Part shown: positions 31,594 through 42,219 of the stretch, piece after piece
How positions within the stretch are numbered: the first letter of the stretch is position 1
Layout: every line of letters starts with the position of its first letter
Source of the DNA: Lachnospiraceae bacterium
Lineage (GTDB): Bacteria; Bacillota; Clostridia; Lachnospirales; Lachnospiraceae
DNA length: 64,000 nt
Direction: 5' to 3'
NCBI GenBank assembly: GCA_015057525.1
Contig: SVEE01000005.1
Location: forward strand, 1 to 64,000
Notes under the pieces: model-generated
What the model was told of the DNA's origin: nothing
Database searches by the model: none
What the model saw: the letters and a program-made list of their open reading frames with translations, nothing else
Program-made: the position numbers and the translations under genes

Positions 31594-33012
31594 CTATCTT
31601 GATATAGCATCTTCAATTGATGACTTAGATGATGACTTTCCATAGTTCTCAACATCAACCTTGCTTCGTACCATATGAGTAAGACAACCATTTCCATTTA
31701 TGCATCCACCTTGACACGCCATACCTTCAATAAAGTTTCCATCAAGCATATTGCGTTTAAGCTTTAGCAATGCTACCTTACACTCCTCAATACCATCACA
31801 AATAATCGGTTTAACCTCAAAGTCCTCAACACCTTGTTCCTTTACGCCTTCCTTTACTGCCTCAGAAAGCCCTCCTGTGCGAGCAAATATTCTACCGAAA
31901 TAAGATGCATCATCAAGGCTTGTTTCCTCTAATGTTGTTATATCAATATCCTTACTATCAAGCAATGCTTGAAGCTCCTCAAAAGTAATAACAGTATCTA
32001 CATACTTTGAAACATCCTCACGCTGTAGTTCCATTTTCTTTGCAGTACATGGACCAATAAACACTACCTTTGCAGTTGGATCCATGTCCTTGATATGTTT
32101 TCCTATCATTGCCATAGGTGAAAGTGTTGTGGATACATATGGAAGTAAATCTGGATGATTCTTAGTTATAAATGAAACAAATGCCGGGCAACATGAACTT
32201 GTCATAATTCCTTTTTCTTTAAGTTCTTCTGTCTCCTTCCATGTTACCAGGTCTGCACCAAGAGCGACCTCAACAACCTCATCAAAACCAAGTTCTTTAA
32301 TACCTGTTATAACCTGACCATTTTTTGCATATATAAATTGACCTGCTATTGCTGGTGCAACAGCTGCATATGTCTTGTAATTATTACCATTATCACTACC
32401 CTTAATCATATCTATTACATCAAGAATATATGACTTCTCGTTAATTGCTCCAAATGGACATTGGAAAACACAAGCTCCACAGGATACACACTTATCATTA
32501 TCTATCTTGGCAGCGTAATCCTCGTTCATGGTAATGGCACCAACCTTACAGGCCTGCTGACAAGGTCTCTTATAATTTTGTATTGCACTGTAAGGACAAA
32601 CCTTTGCACATGCTCCACATTCCTTACATTTGCTCTTGTCTATAACCGCCTTTTGATGCTCGTCTATTGTGATTGCACCAAACTTGCAGGCATCAGCACA
32701 TCTATGAGCAAGGCATCCTCTACAAGTTCTTGTCACTTCATATCCACCTACGGGACATTCATCACAAGCAATTTCACATACTTCTATAACATTCTTTATG
32801 TCTTTGTTTCCGCCCATAGCAAGCTTAACACGCTCACTAACGATAGCTCGCTCTTTATATACACAGCATCTCATGGTTGGCTTTTTGCCTGGAATAATAA
32901 TTTCAGGTATATTTAATATTCCCTCTAGCAAATTACCTTCCCATGCCATACGAGCTGTTTCCTTTAATACTCTATACTTTAAATCCTGTATTCTCGTATC
33001 AAACTTTCTCAT
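31594..33012 (-). CDS. [FeFe]-hydrogenase-like protein with N-terminal [4Fe-4S] domains (group B-like)
   Basis: CGACAKVCPYSAI, CGACVFQCPFGAI; H-cluster motifs TSSCCPAF, GPCTAKKME, EGMACQGGCINGNGC. Confidence 0.85.
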   Translation of the reverse strand: MRKFDTRIQDLKYRVLKETARMAWEGNLLEGILNIPEIIIPGKKPTMRCCVYKERAIVSERVKLAMGGNKDIKNVIEVCEIACDECPVGGYEVTRTCRGCLAHRCADACKFGAITIDEHQKAVIDKSKCKECGACAKVCPYSAIQNYKRPCQQACKVGAITMNEDYAAKIDNDKCVSCGACVFQCPFGAINEKSYILDVIDMIKGSDNGNNYKTYAAVAPAIAGQFIYAKNGQVITGIKELGFDEVVEVALGADLVTWKETEELKEKGIMTSSCCPAFVSFITKNHPDLLPYVSTTLSPMAMIGKHIKDMDPTAKVVFIGPCTAKKMELQREDVSKYVDTVITFEELQALLDSKDIDITTLEETSLDDASYFGRIFARTGGLSEAVKEGVKEQGVEDFEVKPIICDGIEECKVALLKLKRNMLDGNFIEGMACQGGCINGNGCLTHMVRSKVDVENYGKSSSKSSIEDAISR

Positions 33013-33035
33013 AGGTTTCTCCTAATTAATATATT

Positions 33036-34478
33036 TTAGTAATCCTTCTTTAACATGTTATCTTTTATTCCGTAAAGTTTCTCAGATAAATCAACATAAT
33101 GAGTGTGTGGATTTTCATATCTTTGTTCCTCTTCCCACACCTGATTCTTAAGCTGATAAGCTACATAATCTCTCACTTCAGATAAACTAGGTTGTTTATA
33201 TACCAATTCGCCATCCTTAAAAATAGTCTGTTGTAGTTCCTTTATCTGTACATTTTCAAACTTCATCTTCTTCCAAGGTTTGACAGGGTCAACATATGAA
33301 AATGGTTTCGAATCATCTATTTCCTCATCATACAATGTAAGTAAATCAGCTAAACCATATCCTGTTTCCTTACTGTAAACTCTCCAAAGTTTCTTTCTTC
33401 CTGGATTAGTAATCTTCTCTATATTTTCAGAAATTTTAATCTTTGGTTCAAAAATACCATCTGAATTTTGAACTGCTACCAGCTTATATACTCCGCCAAA
33501 TACAGGGTCAGACTTTGAAGTTATCATTCTTTCACCTACTCCATAGGAATCAATTTTAGCCCCCTGTTTCTGCAATGACTTAATAAGAAACTCATCAATG
33601 CTGTTTGAAACCACAATCTTGCACTCCTGCATACCTTCTGCGTCAAACATTTTTCTAAGTTTTTTAGAAAAATACGCTAAATCACCACTATCTATTCTTA
33701 CACCCTTGAGACGCTTACCCATTGGTTCAAGAACTTCCTTCGCTACCTTAATTGCATTAACTGCTCCACTCTTAAGTATATCGTAGGTATCAATAAGAAG
33801 AGTACAGTTATCAGGGTATACCTCAGCGTATGCCTTGAAAGCTTCGTACTCAGAATCAAAAAACTGAATCCAGCTGTGCGCCATAGTACCTATTGCAGGT
33901 ATTCCAAACTGTTCATCTGCTATAACCGTCGCCGTAGCATTGGCACCACCAATATAAGCTGCTCTGGCACCTAATGTTGCCGCATCTGCCCCATGAGCAC
34001 GTCTTGCACCAAATTCCATAACTATAGAACCTGCATCACCAGCAGCTCTACATATACGAGATGCCTTTGTTGCTATTAGAGATTGGAAGTTAATAGTAAG
34101 AAGAAGCATTGTCTCAATAAGTTGAGCCTCAATAACAGGTGCAGTAACAGTAACTATTGGTGTATTAGGATATACTATAGTTCCCTCTGGTACTGCATCT
34201 ATGGTTCCTGTAAATTTAAAATTAGCTAAATATTCAAGAAACTCTTCTGAAAATTCTCCCTTACTTCTCAAATATGCAATATCTTCTTTAGTAAATTTCA
34301 TGTTCTGGATATATTCTATAAATTGTTCAAGACCAGCCGACACAACAAATCCGCCGTTATCAGGATTTCTACGATAAAACATATCAAATACAACTTTTTT
34401 ATCTTTAAATCCTTTTACAAAATATCCGTTAGACATTGTAAGCTCATAATAATCCATTAACATAGTTAAATTTCTCAT
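33036..34478 (-). CDS. pncB: Nicotinate phosphoribosyltransferase
   Basis: MLMDYYELTMSNGYF; FGARRAHGADAATLGARAAYIGGANAT. Confidence 0.94.
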   Translation of the reverse strand: MRNLTMLMDYYELTMSNGYFVKGFKDKKVVFDMFYRRNPDNGGFVVSAGLEQFIEYIQNMKFTKEDIAYLRSKGEFSEEFLEYLANFKFTGTIDAVPEGTIVYPNTPIVTVTAPVIEAQLIETMLLLTINFQSLIATKASRICRAAGDAGSIVMEFGARRAHGADAATLGARAAYIGGANATATVIADEQFGIPAIGTMAHSWIQFFDSEYEAFKAYAEVYPDNCTLLIDTYDILKSGAVNAIKVAKEVLEPMGKRLKGVRIDSGDLAYFSKKLRKMFDAEGMQECKIVVSNSIDEFLIKSLQKQGAKIDSYGVGERMITSKSDPVFGGVYKLVAVQNSDGIFEPKIKISENIEKITNPGRKKLWRVYSKETGYGLADLLTLYDEEIDDSKPFSYVDPVKPWKKMKFENVQIKELQQTIFKDGELVYKQPSLSEVRDYVAYQLKNQVWEEEQRYENPHTHYVDLSEKLYGIKDNMLKKDY

Positions 34479-34479
34479 A

Positions 34480-35130
34480 TTAGCCTATCACCAACCTTTC
34501 AATATCCTCTGGGTTCTTTGCAAACACCTTTGCCCCCTGTTCAACAAGATAATCCTCATCTCTAAAGCCCCAAAGCACTGCAATACAGTCAAGCCCGGCA
34601 TTTTTAGCTGTTTCAAGATCAACCTCTGAATCACCTACATAAACTGTATCTTCCTTGCTACTTCCAAGCAATTCCAGTGCCTTATAACAAGAATCAGGTT
34701 CTGGTTTTCTAGCCATACCAGGCGTATCTCCCAAAGCATACTCTAAAACATCACTAAAGAACTTATCTTTTAACACATCCACAGCTTCCTGTACCTTGTT
34801 AGATACTATCGCCATTTTAATACCTTTTAGCTTTAACCGTTTCATTAATTCTATCATTCCATCATAAGGAACTGTTTTATCCTGATTATGAATATCATAA
34901 TATTCTTTAAAAGCCTTAAAGGCTATCTCAAACTCTTCTTCCGTAGCATTATCTGGAGATGATTTTTTCATAAGCACTCTGATACCATTACCTAAGAAGC
35001 TTCTTACATCCTTCTTGCTTCTTTCTTTCCAACCCATAGTTCTCATTGCAAAATTAACGCTATCTGTCAAATCATCTAAAGTGTCTAATAATGTTCCGTC
35101 CAAATCAAAAATAACTGTACTGTAGCCCAT
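34480..35130 (-). CDS. HAD hydrolase, phosphoglycolate phosphatase-like
   Basis: TVIFDLDGTLLDTLDDL; KPEPDSCYKALELLG; YVGDSEVDLETAKNAG. Confidence 0.9.
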   Translation of the reverse strand: MGYSTVIFDLDGTLLDTLDDLTDSVNFAMRTMGWKERSKKDVRSFLGNGIRVLMKKSSPDNATEEEFEIAFKAFKEYYDIHNQDKTVPYDGMIELMKRLKLKGIKMAIVSNKVQEAVDVLKDKFFSDVLEYALGDTPGMARKPEPDSCYKALELLGSSKEDTVYVGDSEVDLETAKNAGLDCIAVLWGFRDEDYLVEQGAKVFAKNPEDIERLVIG

Positions 35131-35287
35131 ATAAGTCCTCCTAAGTATTACGACCTTTCATTAATCATTGGATATTATATCACTTTAACACTATATTTCC
35201 AATGAATAAAAGAAAAATACTTATTGTAAAAAACAGTCAATAATTTTATAATTTATTTATTAAATTTTATGATTATGAGGTTACCTT

Positions 35288-37483
35288 GTGAATAAAAAAA
35301 TTGAAGTTGAACATACAAAAATTAATAACAAAAATATAGTTAATGAACTATTCAGTGAAGCAACACCAATTCTTGACAGGCGAATTTTTCTTACTATATA
35401 TACAAGTAGTCTTATGACTACTTTATTGCTAGCTATTATATGTGTGGCCAGAATCCCATCAACAAATTTAAAGATTGCATCTATTTTATTAGCGATTTTA
35501 ATTTTTACCTTGAGTTATATAACATACTTAAAAAAGAAATACTATATTTCACATTTATTTCCTATAGTTGCAAACTTCTTTGTATTTTTTCCAATTATCT
35601 ATTTTAAGGTAGATGATGATGATTTTTACATAATATGTATGCTCGTATATGCTTTTATGACATCTTTGTTGCTGTATCACCATACAGCCAAATATAAGCT
35701 CGCCATGGATAATGTTAAAAAATATATGCAGGCAAAAAACGAGGAACATGATGAGTTTTACGCAAATGTTAATCACGAGCTTCGTACTCCCCTTCATGTA
35801 ATGATGGGTATGAACGAAATGATTATGCGTGAAAGTAATGTTCCAAATATAACTGAATATGCAATCAATTCCCATAAGGCTGGAGACCATTTACAGACTC
35901 TCATCAACAAGCTTTTAGTGTATTCACAGCTTGGTCCGGGTAAGCATTCTCCTATGAATGTAGAATTTTCTCTCCCAATAATAATTGATACCTACACTAT
36001 GGGTTTCAAAAAAAGTAGTTCTCAGCAAGGAATAAATTTTGTAATAAATATTATTCCCACCTTACCAGATACACTTATAGGTGACAACATACTCTTACGA
36101 CAGGTTATATATAATTTAACCACAGGAATGTTTAATATATCAGACACAGGAACTGTTACCAGCAATTTTTTCTGGGACAGAAACAATGACCAACAGGGAG
36201 TCTTGCATTTTGACATAAGTGTATCAGATGTAGATATAACTGATTCCGATTACGACAACACAGAGCTAGATTTAAAAACTATAGGTGATATTCTTGATAT
36301 TATGAATGGTTCCCTTAAGTTAACTCGTCATGGTGAAACAGGCTCACAAATAAAGGTTTATATGCCATTTGACACCAACCAACATCAGCATATAAGTAAA
36401 TCCACATCTTATGAATATAACACTAATGATGCAGACTTCACCGCATCTAATGCAAGAATACTAATCGTAGATGACACCGAGATGAATATTAAGGTTTTCT
36501 CCCTACTTTTAAAAAGAAGCCTAATAAAAATAGACTCCGCCCTCAATGGCTATGATGCATTAAAGCTTATATCCCAAAATAAATACCATATGATATTTAT
36601 TGATTATATGATGCCTGGTATGAATGGAGCCGAATTATACGAACAAATAAAACAAAATCATCCTAACGTTATTGAAACAACACCTATATTTGCAATTTCT
36701 GCAAATACAGCTACTGAAACCAGAGAGACATTACTTTCTCTTGGTTTTGACGGATATCTTCCAAAACCCATTGAAAGTAGCCAACTTGACTACATAATCA
36801 AAACAAATCTGACTCAGGACCTGGTTGATACTATTGAAAAATCTATTTCAAATTCAGGTAACAGTCACAATTATGAGAATTTCACTAACATACTATCCAA
36901 CTATGATATTGACATGTCATCAGGCTTAAAATACATGAACAATGATATAGTACAATATGCAAATGTTGCAGAACTAATTGTAAAGAATTATCCAAAGACT
37001 CATACACACATTGAATCACTATATGCCCAGGGAAATATAAAAGACTTTGGTATATCAGTTCATGCCTTAAAAGGTAATGCAAAATACATAGGTGCAACTA
37101 CTCTATACAATATTGCATATACTTTAGAAACAAGATCAGGAATGAATGAAGAAAAATTTATTGAACTTTCTCTCCCACTGCTATATTATGAATGGAGAAA
37201 GGTAATTAATGGATTAACATTATTTTTAAAAGATTACTCTCAATCAGAATATGCCACTTCTAATATATCTGAATATGAAAGTATAAACACCGAGAGTTAT
37301 CTCGAACAGCTTATTGACTACGTAGACGATTTACATCCAGAACCGGCAATCAAACTAATCCAAAAAGTTATAGACCAGCATATTGCTGTGGAACAAGAAG
37401 ATAAGCTACAGAGCATCATAGATTATCTTGAGGATTTTGAATACGAACGCGCAATGGATATACTAAAGGAGATGAATTTATGA
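35288..37483 (+). CDS. Hybrid sensor histidine kinase with HisKA, degenerate HATPase, REC and Hpt domains (GTG start)
   Basis: N-terminal TMs; NHELRTPLHVMMGMNEMI; REC ILIVDDTEMN…FIDYMMPGMNG; Hpt SVHALKGNAKYIGA; ATPase N/G boxes not recognisable. Confidence 0.85.
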   Translation: MNKKIEVEHTKINNKNIVNELFSEATPILDRRIFLTIYTSSLMTTLLLAIICVARIPSTNLKIASILLAILIFTLSYITYLKKKYYISHLFPIVANFFVFFPIIYFKVDDDDFYIICMLVYAFMTSLLLYHHTAKYKLAMDNVKKYMQAKNEEHDEFYANVNHELRTPLHVMMGMNEMIMRESNVPNITEYAINSHKAGDHLQTLINKLLVYSQLGPGKHSPMNVEFSLPIIIDTYTMGFKKSSSQQGINFVINIIPTLPDTLIGDNILLRQVIYNLTTGMFNISDTGTVTSNFFWDRNNDQQGVLHFDISVSDVDITDSDYDNTELDLKTIGDILDIMNGSLKLTRHGETGSQIKVYMPFDTNQHQHISKSTSYEYNTNDADFTASNARILIVDDTEMNIKVFSLLLKRSLIKIDSALNGYDALKLISQNKYHMIFIDYMMPGMNGAELYEQIKQNHPNVIETTPIFAISANTATETRETLLSLGFDGYLPKPIESSQLDYIIKTNLTQDLVDTIEKSISNSGNSHNYENFTNILSNYDIDMSSGLKYMNNDIVQYANVAELIVKNYPKTHTHIESLYAQGNIKDFGISVHALKGNAKYIGATTLYNIAYTLETRSGMNEEKFIELSLPLLYYEWRKVINGLTLFLKDYSQSEYATSNISEYESINTESYLEQLIDYVDDLHPEPAIKLIQKVIDQHIAVEQEDKLQSIIDYLEDFEYERAMDILKEMNL

Positions 37484-38124
37484 ATCAAAAATCCAGACTA
37501 ATGATTATCGATGACGATGTTTCTCTATTAAAAACAGTAGAACATATTTTAATTGAACAGGGTTATATTGTAAGTCTCGCAAAATCAGGTAAACAGGCTA
37601 TATCTGCCATAGAAAAAGGCAATATTCCTGATTTAATCCTACTTGATATTGCAATGCCGGAAATGGACGGCTACGCTACCTTTAATGCTATCAAGCAGTT
37701 ACACAATATACCTATTATATTCCTTACAAGCTTAGAAAACATGCAGGCCGAACTTACTGGTCTTGAGCTTGGGGCTATTGATTACATAACAAAACCATTT
37801 GTAACTGATATTCTCCTTGCGCGAATCAAAAATCATCTGAGAAACATTTACAGATATGCGCCAATCCAAGAAAGTACTGCTGCTATCGGTGAAACTGATA
37901 AACTCACAGTTACACTTGATCGTTCTAAACTCGATAATATGAAGGCTCTCCTTACTGAATCCGAATATAAGGTGGGCAAAATGATAGCTCTCGGATATTC
38001 CAATCAGGAAATAGCCTCTGAGCTTAACTATTCATACAGCTATGTAAAGAAAATAGCATATAGAATATTTGACAAGCTACAAATTAGCAAAAGGCACGAA
38101 CTTAGACCTTATTTTACAAAATAA
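37480..38124 (+). CDS. Response regulator with LuxR-type HTH output
   Basis: MIIDDDVSLLKTVEHIL…LLDIAMPEMDG…FLTSLEN…ITKPF; HTH GYSNQEIASELNYSYSYVKKIAYRIFDKL; ATGA overlap with the kinase. Confidence 0.9.
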   Translation: MNQKSRLMIIDDDVSLLKTVEHILIEQGYIVSLAKSGKQAISAIEKGNIPDLILLDIAMPEMDGYATFNAIKQLHNIPIIFLTSLENMQAELTGLELGAIDYITKPFVTDILLARIKNHLRNIYRYAPIQESTAAIGETDKLTVTLDRSKLDNMKALLTESEYKVGKMIALGYSNQEIASELNYSYSYVKKIAYRIFDKLQISKRHELRPYFTK

Positions 38125-38129
38125 AAAAC

Positions 38130-38168
38130 AGCCAGTCTATTACCTGTATCAAGGTAATAAACTGGCTT
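38130..38168. terminator. Terminator between convergent response regulator and typA genes
   Basis: agccagtctattacc…ggtaataaactggct inverted repeat. Confidence 0.8.
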
Positions 38169-38174
38169 TTATAT

Positions 38175-40013
38175 TTATTGATTCTGCATAGCTCTTTTAG
38201 CTCTCATACGCATTGTAGGGTCGAGTATTTTCTTTCTGATACGTATAGTTTTAGGAGTTATCTCTAAAAGCTCATCTGTATCAATAAAGTCAAGTGCCTG
38301 TTCCAAGCTTAATATTCTAGGTGGAGTAAGCTTAAGTGCTTCGTCTGAACCAGATGCTCTTGTATTAGTAAGCTGTTTCTTCTTACATACATTAACCTCT
38401 ATATCCTCTGAACGTCCACACTGACCTACAACCATACCACCATATACCTGTTCACCAGGTCCAATAAAAAGTGTACCTCTCTCCTGAGCATTGAAAAGTC
38501 CGTAGGTAATCGACTCACCTGACTCAAATGCAATAAGTGAGCCTTGGCTTCTATACATCATATCTCCCTTATATGGCTGATATCCATCGAAAATAGTATT
38601 TATAATACCATTTCCCTTAGTTGCTGTAAGAAAATCACCTCTAAATCCAATAAGACCACGAGATGGTATTGAAAACTCAAGTCTTGTTGTACCTGTTCCT
38701 GTAGGAGCCATGCCCTGAAGCTCACCCTTACGATTATTAAGCATATTTATAACTGTACCTGAAAATTCATCTGGTACATCAATTACAGCTATTTCAAAAG
38801 GCTCAAGTTTCTTTCCTTTTTCGTCTTCCTTGTAAATAACCTCTGCCTTACTAACAGCAAACTCATAACCCTCACGACGCATATTCTCAATGAGAACTGA
38901 TAAGTGAAGTTCTCCACGTCCTGAAACCTTAAAGCTCTCTGTTGTATCTGTTTCCTCAACCCTGAGAGATACATCTGTATTTAATTCTCTAAAAAGTCTA
39001 TCTCTCAAATGTCTTGAAGTTACAAACTTACCATCTTTACCTGCAAGAGGCGAATCATTTACCATAAAATGCATTGCAATTGTTGGCTCAGATATTTTTT
39101 GGAATGGAATTGGGTCAGGATTCTCAGGTGAACAGATTGTATCTCCAATCTTAATATCAGCAATACCTGATATAGCGACAATAGAACCAACTCCTGCCTC
39201 ATTAACTTCAACTTTATTGAGACCTTCAAACTCATAAAGCTTACCAATCTTAATCTTTAGCTTTCTGTCATGCTCATGATCATTTACAATAATCGCTTCC
39301 TGATTAAGCTTAATTGTTCCGTTGTCTACCTTACCAACACCTATTCTACCAACATATTCATTATAATCAATAGTGCTTATAAGAATCTGAGTTCCAGCAT
39401 CAGGGTCACCCTCTGGAGCAGGAATAGAATTAATTATAGTCTCAAAAAGAGGCTTCATATCTGTTCCTCTCTCATCAACAGAAAGTGATGCAAAACCTGA
39501 CTTTGCAGATGCATAAACAAACGGACAATCAAGCTGCTTGTCATTTGCATCAAGCTCGAGCAAAAGCTCAAGAACTTCCTCTTCTACCTCTTCTGGTCTT
39601 GCCTCTGGTCTATCTATCTTATTTATACAAACGATTACATTTAAATCAAGTTCAAGAGCCTTCTTAAGAACAAACTTAGTCTGTGGCATAGCACCTTCAA
39701 ATGCATCTACCACTAAAATAACTCCGTTAACCATCTTAAGAACACGTTCAACCTCACCACCAAAATCAGCATGTCCCGGTGTATCAATAATATTAATCTT
39801 AGTTGTTCCGTAAGTTACAGCAGTATTCTTTGAAAGAATTGTGATTCCTCTTTCTCTTTCAATATCATTTGAGTCCATTACTCTCTCTGCAACTTCCTGA
39901 TTCTCACGAAAAACTCCACTTTGCTTCAAAAGTTCGTCTACTAATGTTGTTTTACCATGGTCAACATGAGCAATAATTGCTATGTTTCTTACATCTTCTC
40001 TTGTTATCTTCAT
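38175..40013 (-). CDS. typA: Ribosome-associated GTPase TypA/BipA
   Basis: NIAIIAHVDHGKTTLVDELLKQSGVFRENQEVAERVMDSNDIERERGITI. Confidence 0.98.
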   Translation of the reverse strand: MKITREDVRNIAIIAHVDHGKTTLVDELLKQSGVFRENQEVAERVMDSNDIERERGITILSKNTAVTYGTTKINIIDTPGHADFGGEVERVLKMVNGVILVVDAFEGAMPQTKFVLKKALELDLNVIVCINKIDRPEARPEEVEEEVLELLLELDANDKQLDCPFVYASAKSGFASLSVDERGTDMKPLFETIINSIPAPEGDPDAGTQILISTIDYNEYVGRIGVGKVDNGTIKLNQEAIIVNDHEHDRKLKIKIGKLYEFEGLNKVEVNEAGVGSIVAISGIADIKIGDTICSPENPDPIPFQKISEPTIAMHFMVNDSPLAGKDGKFVTSRHLRDRLFRELNTDVSLRVEETDTTESFKVSGRGELHLSVLIENMRREGYEFAVSKAEVIYKEDEKGKKLEPFEIAVIDVPDEFSGTVINMLNNRKGELQGMAPTGTGTTRLEFSIPSRGLIGFRGDFLTATKGNGIINTIFDGYQPYKGDMMYRSQGSLIAFESGESITYGLFNAQERGTLFIGPGEQVYGGMVVGQCGRSEDIEVNVCKKKQLTNTRASGSDEALKLTPPRILSLEQALDFIDTDELLEITPKTIRIRKKILDPTMRMRAKRAMQNQ

Positions 40014-40151
40014 AATATAACCTCTTTTTCATCACAAGATAAATGCAATTCACCATAAGACGAATTGCATTATTTTTTCAAACTGTGTAATTGTAGCACA
40101 GTGTTATTAAGTTTTCAACAATATTTATTTACCTAATTGATATTATTCCAA

Positions 40152-40610
40152 TTATCGATTTCTATACAGACTTATCAAATTATATACCATAGGTCCAAAG
40201 ATACATATAAGCTCGAACGCCAAGAACCACACTGGTAATGGTTTTCCTATTGATATGAAAACTGTAATCATGGTAAATGATAACACCATTACGAATTTGA
40301 TGGTTACAAGCATTCTTTTTATTATTGCATATACTCTCGCACTATTTTCAGGTGTAACCTTAACGCCTGTATTCCACGCCCCAGGAATAGCCTCAATGAA
40401 AGCCATCATTCCGTATAAAAGCCACGAAAAGATAGGCATAATAATGATTTCAACTTTATCTCCCATTCGGTCTATCTCTCCCCCTGCATTGAAATGCATA
40501 GGAACTTCATCAGGTATATTATCCCAAGTAACAATAAGCCATACAATTGTACCTACTAACATCACAAGACATAAAATATTTATGATTCTATATATTATCT
40601 TTTTATTCAT
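40152..40610 (-). CDS. DUF1648-domain membrane protein
   Basis: TMs; WDNIPDEVPMHFNAGGEIDRMGDK. Confidence 0.78.
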   Translation of the reverse strand: MNKKIIYRIINILCLVMLVGTIVWLIVTWDNIPDEVPMHFNAGGEIDRMGDKVEIIIMPIFSWLLYGMMAFIEAIPGAWNTGVKVTPENSARVYAIIKRMLVTIKFVMVLSFTMITVFISIGKPLPVWFLAFELICIFGPMVYNLISLYRNR

Positions 40611-40624
40611 ATGTATAACCTCCG

Positions 40625-40954
40625 CTATTCCTTATATTTTTTCTCCACAAAAATATATATGACACAAATTGCTATTGCAAGAAACATACTTCCTAGAATA
40701 GATAACACTATCAAAGGCGAATTTTGTCCGCCAAATATGAGGGGCAAACCTAAAAGAAGCATTCCAACAGCAAAGAAAAACCATATTTTTGCAACCGCTC
40801 TGTTATATGCCTTTACATTTTTTACCTTAGGGGGCTCAGCCTGTGCCCAAAAGCCCATAGGTTCTTTTTTATTCCATGCAATTATCCCTATAACCACAAA
40901 TAATAGCGAGCATAATGCCCAGATTACAAAGCCTATTATTCTTCCCATAAACAT
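40625..40954 (-). CDS. Small multi-TM membrane protein
   Basis: Intact ORF in operon with DUF1648 gene; three predicted TM stretches. Confidence 0.65.
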   Translation of the reverse strand: MFMGRIIGFVIWALCSLLFVVIGIIAWNKKEPMGFWAQAEPPKVKNVKAYNRAVAKIWFFFAVGMLLLGLPLIFGGQNSPLIVLSILGSMFLAIAICVIYIFVEKKYKE

Positions 40955-40968
40955 TCTCCTTTCATAAT

Positions 40969-41838
40969 CTACATCATATATAATCCAACAATCAACCTAC
41001 TGGCATCATACATAATCGTATAGGTTACACCAATATTCTCATACATAGTTTTTATTTGCACAACTGTAAAGTTTTGTCCATTTTGGACAACCTCCTGAGT
41101 AAATATATTGCCTATAGACTCAAGCTCTCCCCAATCCTCACACAAGTAATTTTTAGCTTCCTGCATATATTCTTTAGTCATATACTGTTTCATCTCATCT
41201 GCACAATATTCATCACACAATGTTTCGTAATCATCAATTGAAACTAAATTAATAATCTCTTCACTTATAATTTCTTTCCAGTTTTCATCAGTTATCTCCA
41301 CAGTTGTTTCATTATTTTGACTTATTGAAATATCATCTCTTATAAAAAATATTATTCCAAAGCTAACCATTAAAATAATAATTGCAACCATATTTTTAAT
41401 CTTATGTTTAGAAGCAAAATATATATTAGTTATAATAAATAAAACAACTGTTAAAATATATAACCAAAATGGTTCTTTAATCTTACCTGCAAAAAAGACT
41501 GATATGGGACCATCCGAATTCACAAAAGATATTGCTCCTGCCTCTGGAAGTGCTATCATGCATACAACAGAAGTAATAAAAGCAATCACTACAATAACAG
41601 TTAGTAAAATTCCTATTATATCCTTCTTTAATAATAAGTTTTCATCTGTATTCTCAATTATATTTTTTATGATTTCTTCAATATCGCCTTGGTTTTCTAC
41701 AGCCTCTTCCTCTGTCATTCCATTTTCAATCATATCAGATATAATCTCATCATAATCATTTATATATTTATCTCTTTCTGTTTTAACAAGCTTACTTAAC
41801 CCCTTACATAAGCTTTTTAAAAATTGATTTTTATTCAT
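40969..41838 (-). CDS. DUF1700-like membrane protein
   Basis: N-terminal FLKSLCKGLSKLVKTERDKYINDYDEIISDMIENGMTEEEAVE; adjacent PadR gene. Confidence 0.65.
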   Translation of the reverse strand: MNKNQFLKSLCKGLSKLVKTERDKYINDYDEIISDMIENGMTEEEAVENQGDIEEIIKNIIENTDENLLLKKDIIGILLTVIVVIAFITSVVCMIALPEAGAISFVNSDGPISVFFAGKIKEPFWLYILTVVLFIITNIYFASKHKIKNMVAIIILMVSFGIIFFIRDDISISQNNETTVEITDENWKEIISEEIINLVSIDDYETLCDEYCADEMKQYMTKEYMQEAKNYLCEDWGELESIGNIFTQEVVQNGQNFTVVQIKTMYENIGVTYTIMYDASRLIVGLYMM

Positions 41839-42148
41839 CTAAATCCCCTCCTGTAATAAAATCGAACACACGAAGCATCTTAATTTTATCAGCTTTAAAT
41901 TCATTCAAAGAATCATAGCCTATATCTGTAATTGAATAATATTTTCTAATTCGGTTGTTATGCTCTGTGTTGTACGATTCAACCTTGTGCTCAGACTCTA
42001 ATCTTCGTAAAATCGGATACAAGGTGGACTCAGATATATCTATATATTCAGAAACATCCTTAATTATCTGATATCCGTATGAATCTTCTTTACGCAATGC
42101 AGCAAGAACACATAATTCAAGCAATCCTTTTCGTAATTGAACATCCAT
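41831..42148 (-). CDS. PadR-family transcriptional regulator
   Basis: QLRKGLLELCVLAALRKEDSYGYQIIKDVSEYIDISESTLYPILRRLE. Confidence 0.95.
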   Translation of the reverse strand: MDVQLRKGLLELCVLAALRKEDSYGYQIIKDVSEYIDISESTLYPILRRLESEHKVESYNTEHNNRIRKYYSITDIGYDSLNEFKADKIKMLRVFDFITGGDLDE

Positions 42149-42219
42149 ATCAACACCTCCCTATGCACAATACTATACAATACATAGTATTATGTGTCAA
42201 GGGGTATTGCATAAATTAT

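Noticed and set aside
40042-40071. Hairpin aatgcaattc…gaattgcatt upstream of typA
   Set aside because: U-run is on the plus-strand side while neighbouring genes are minus-strand; could be a weak terminator or attenuator but evidence insufficient.
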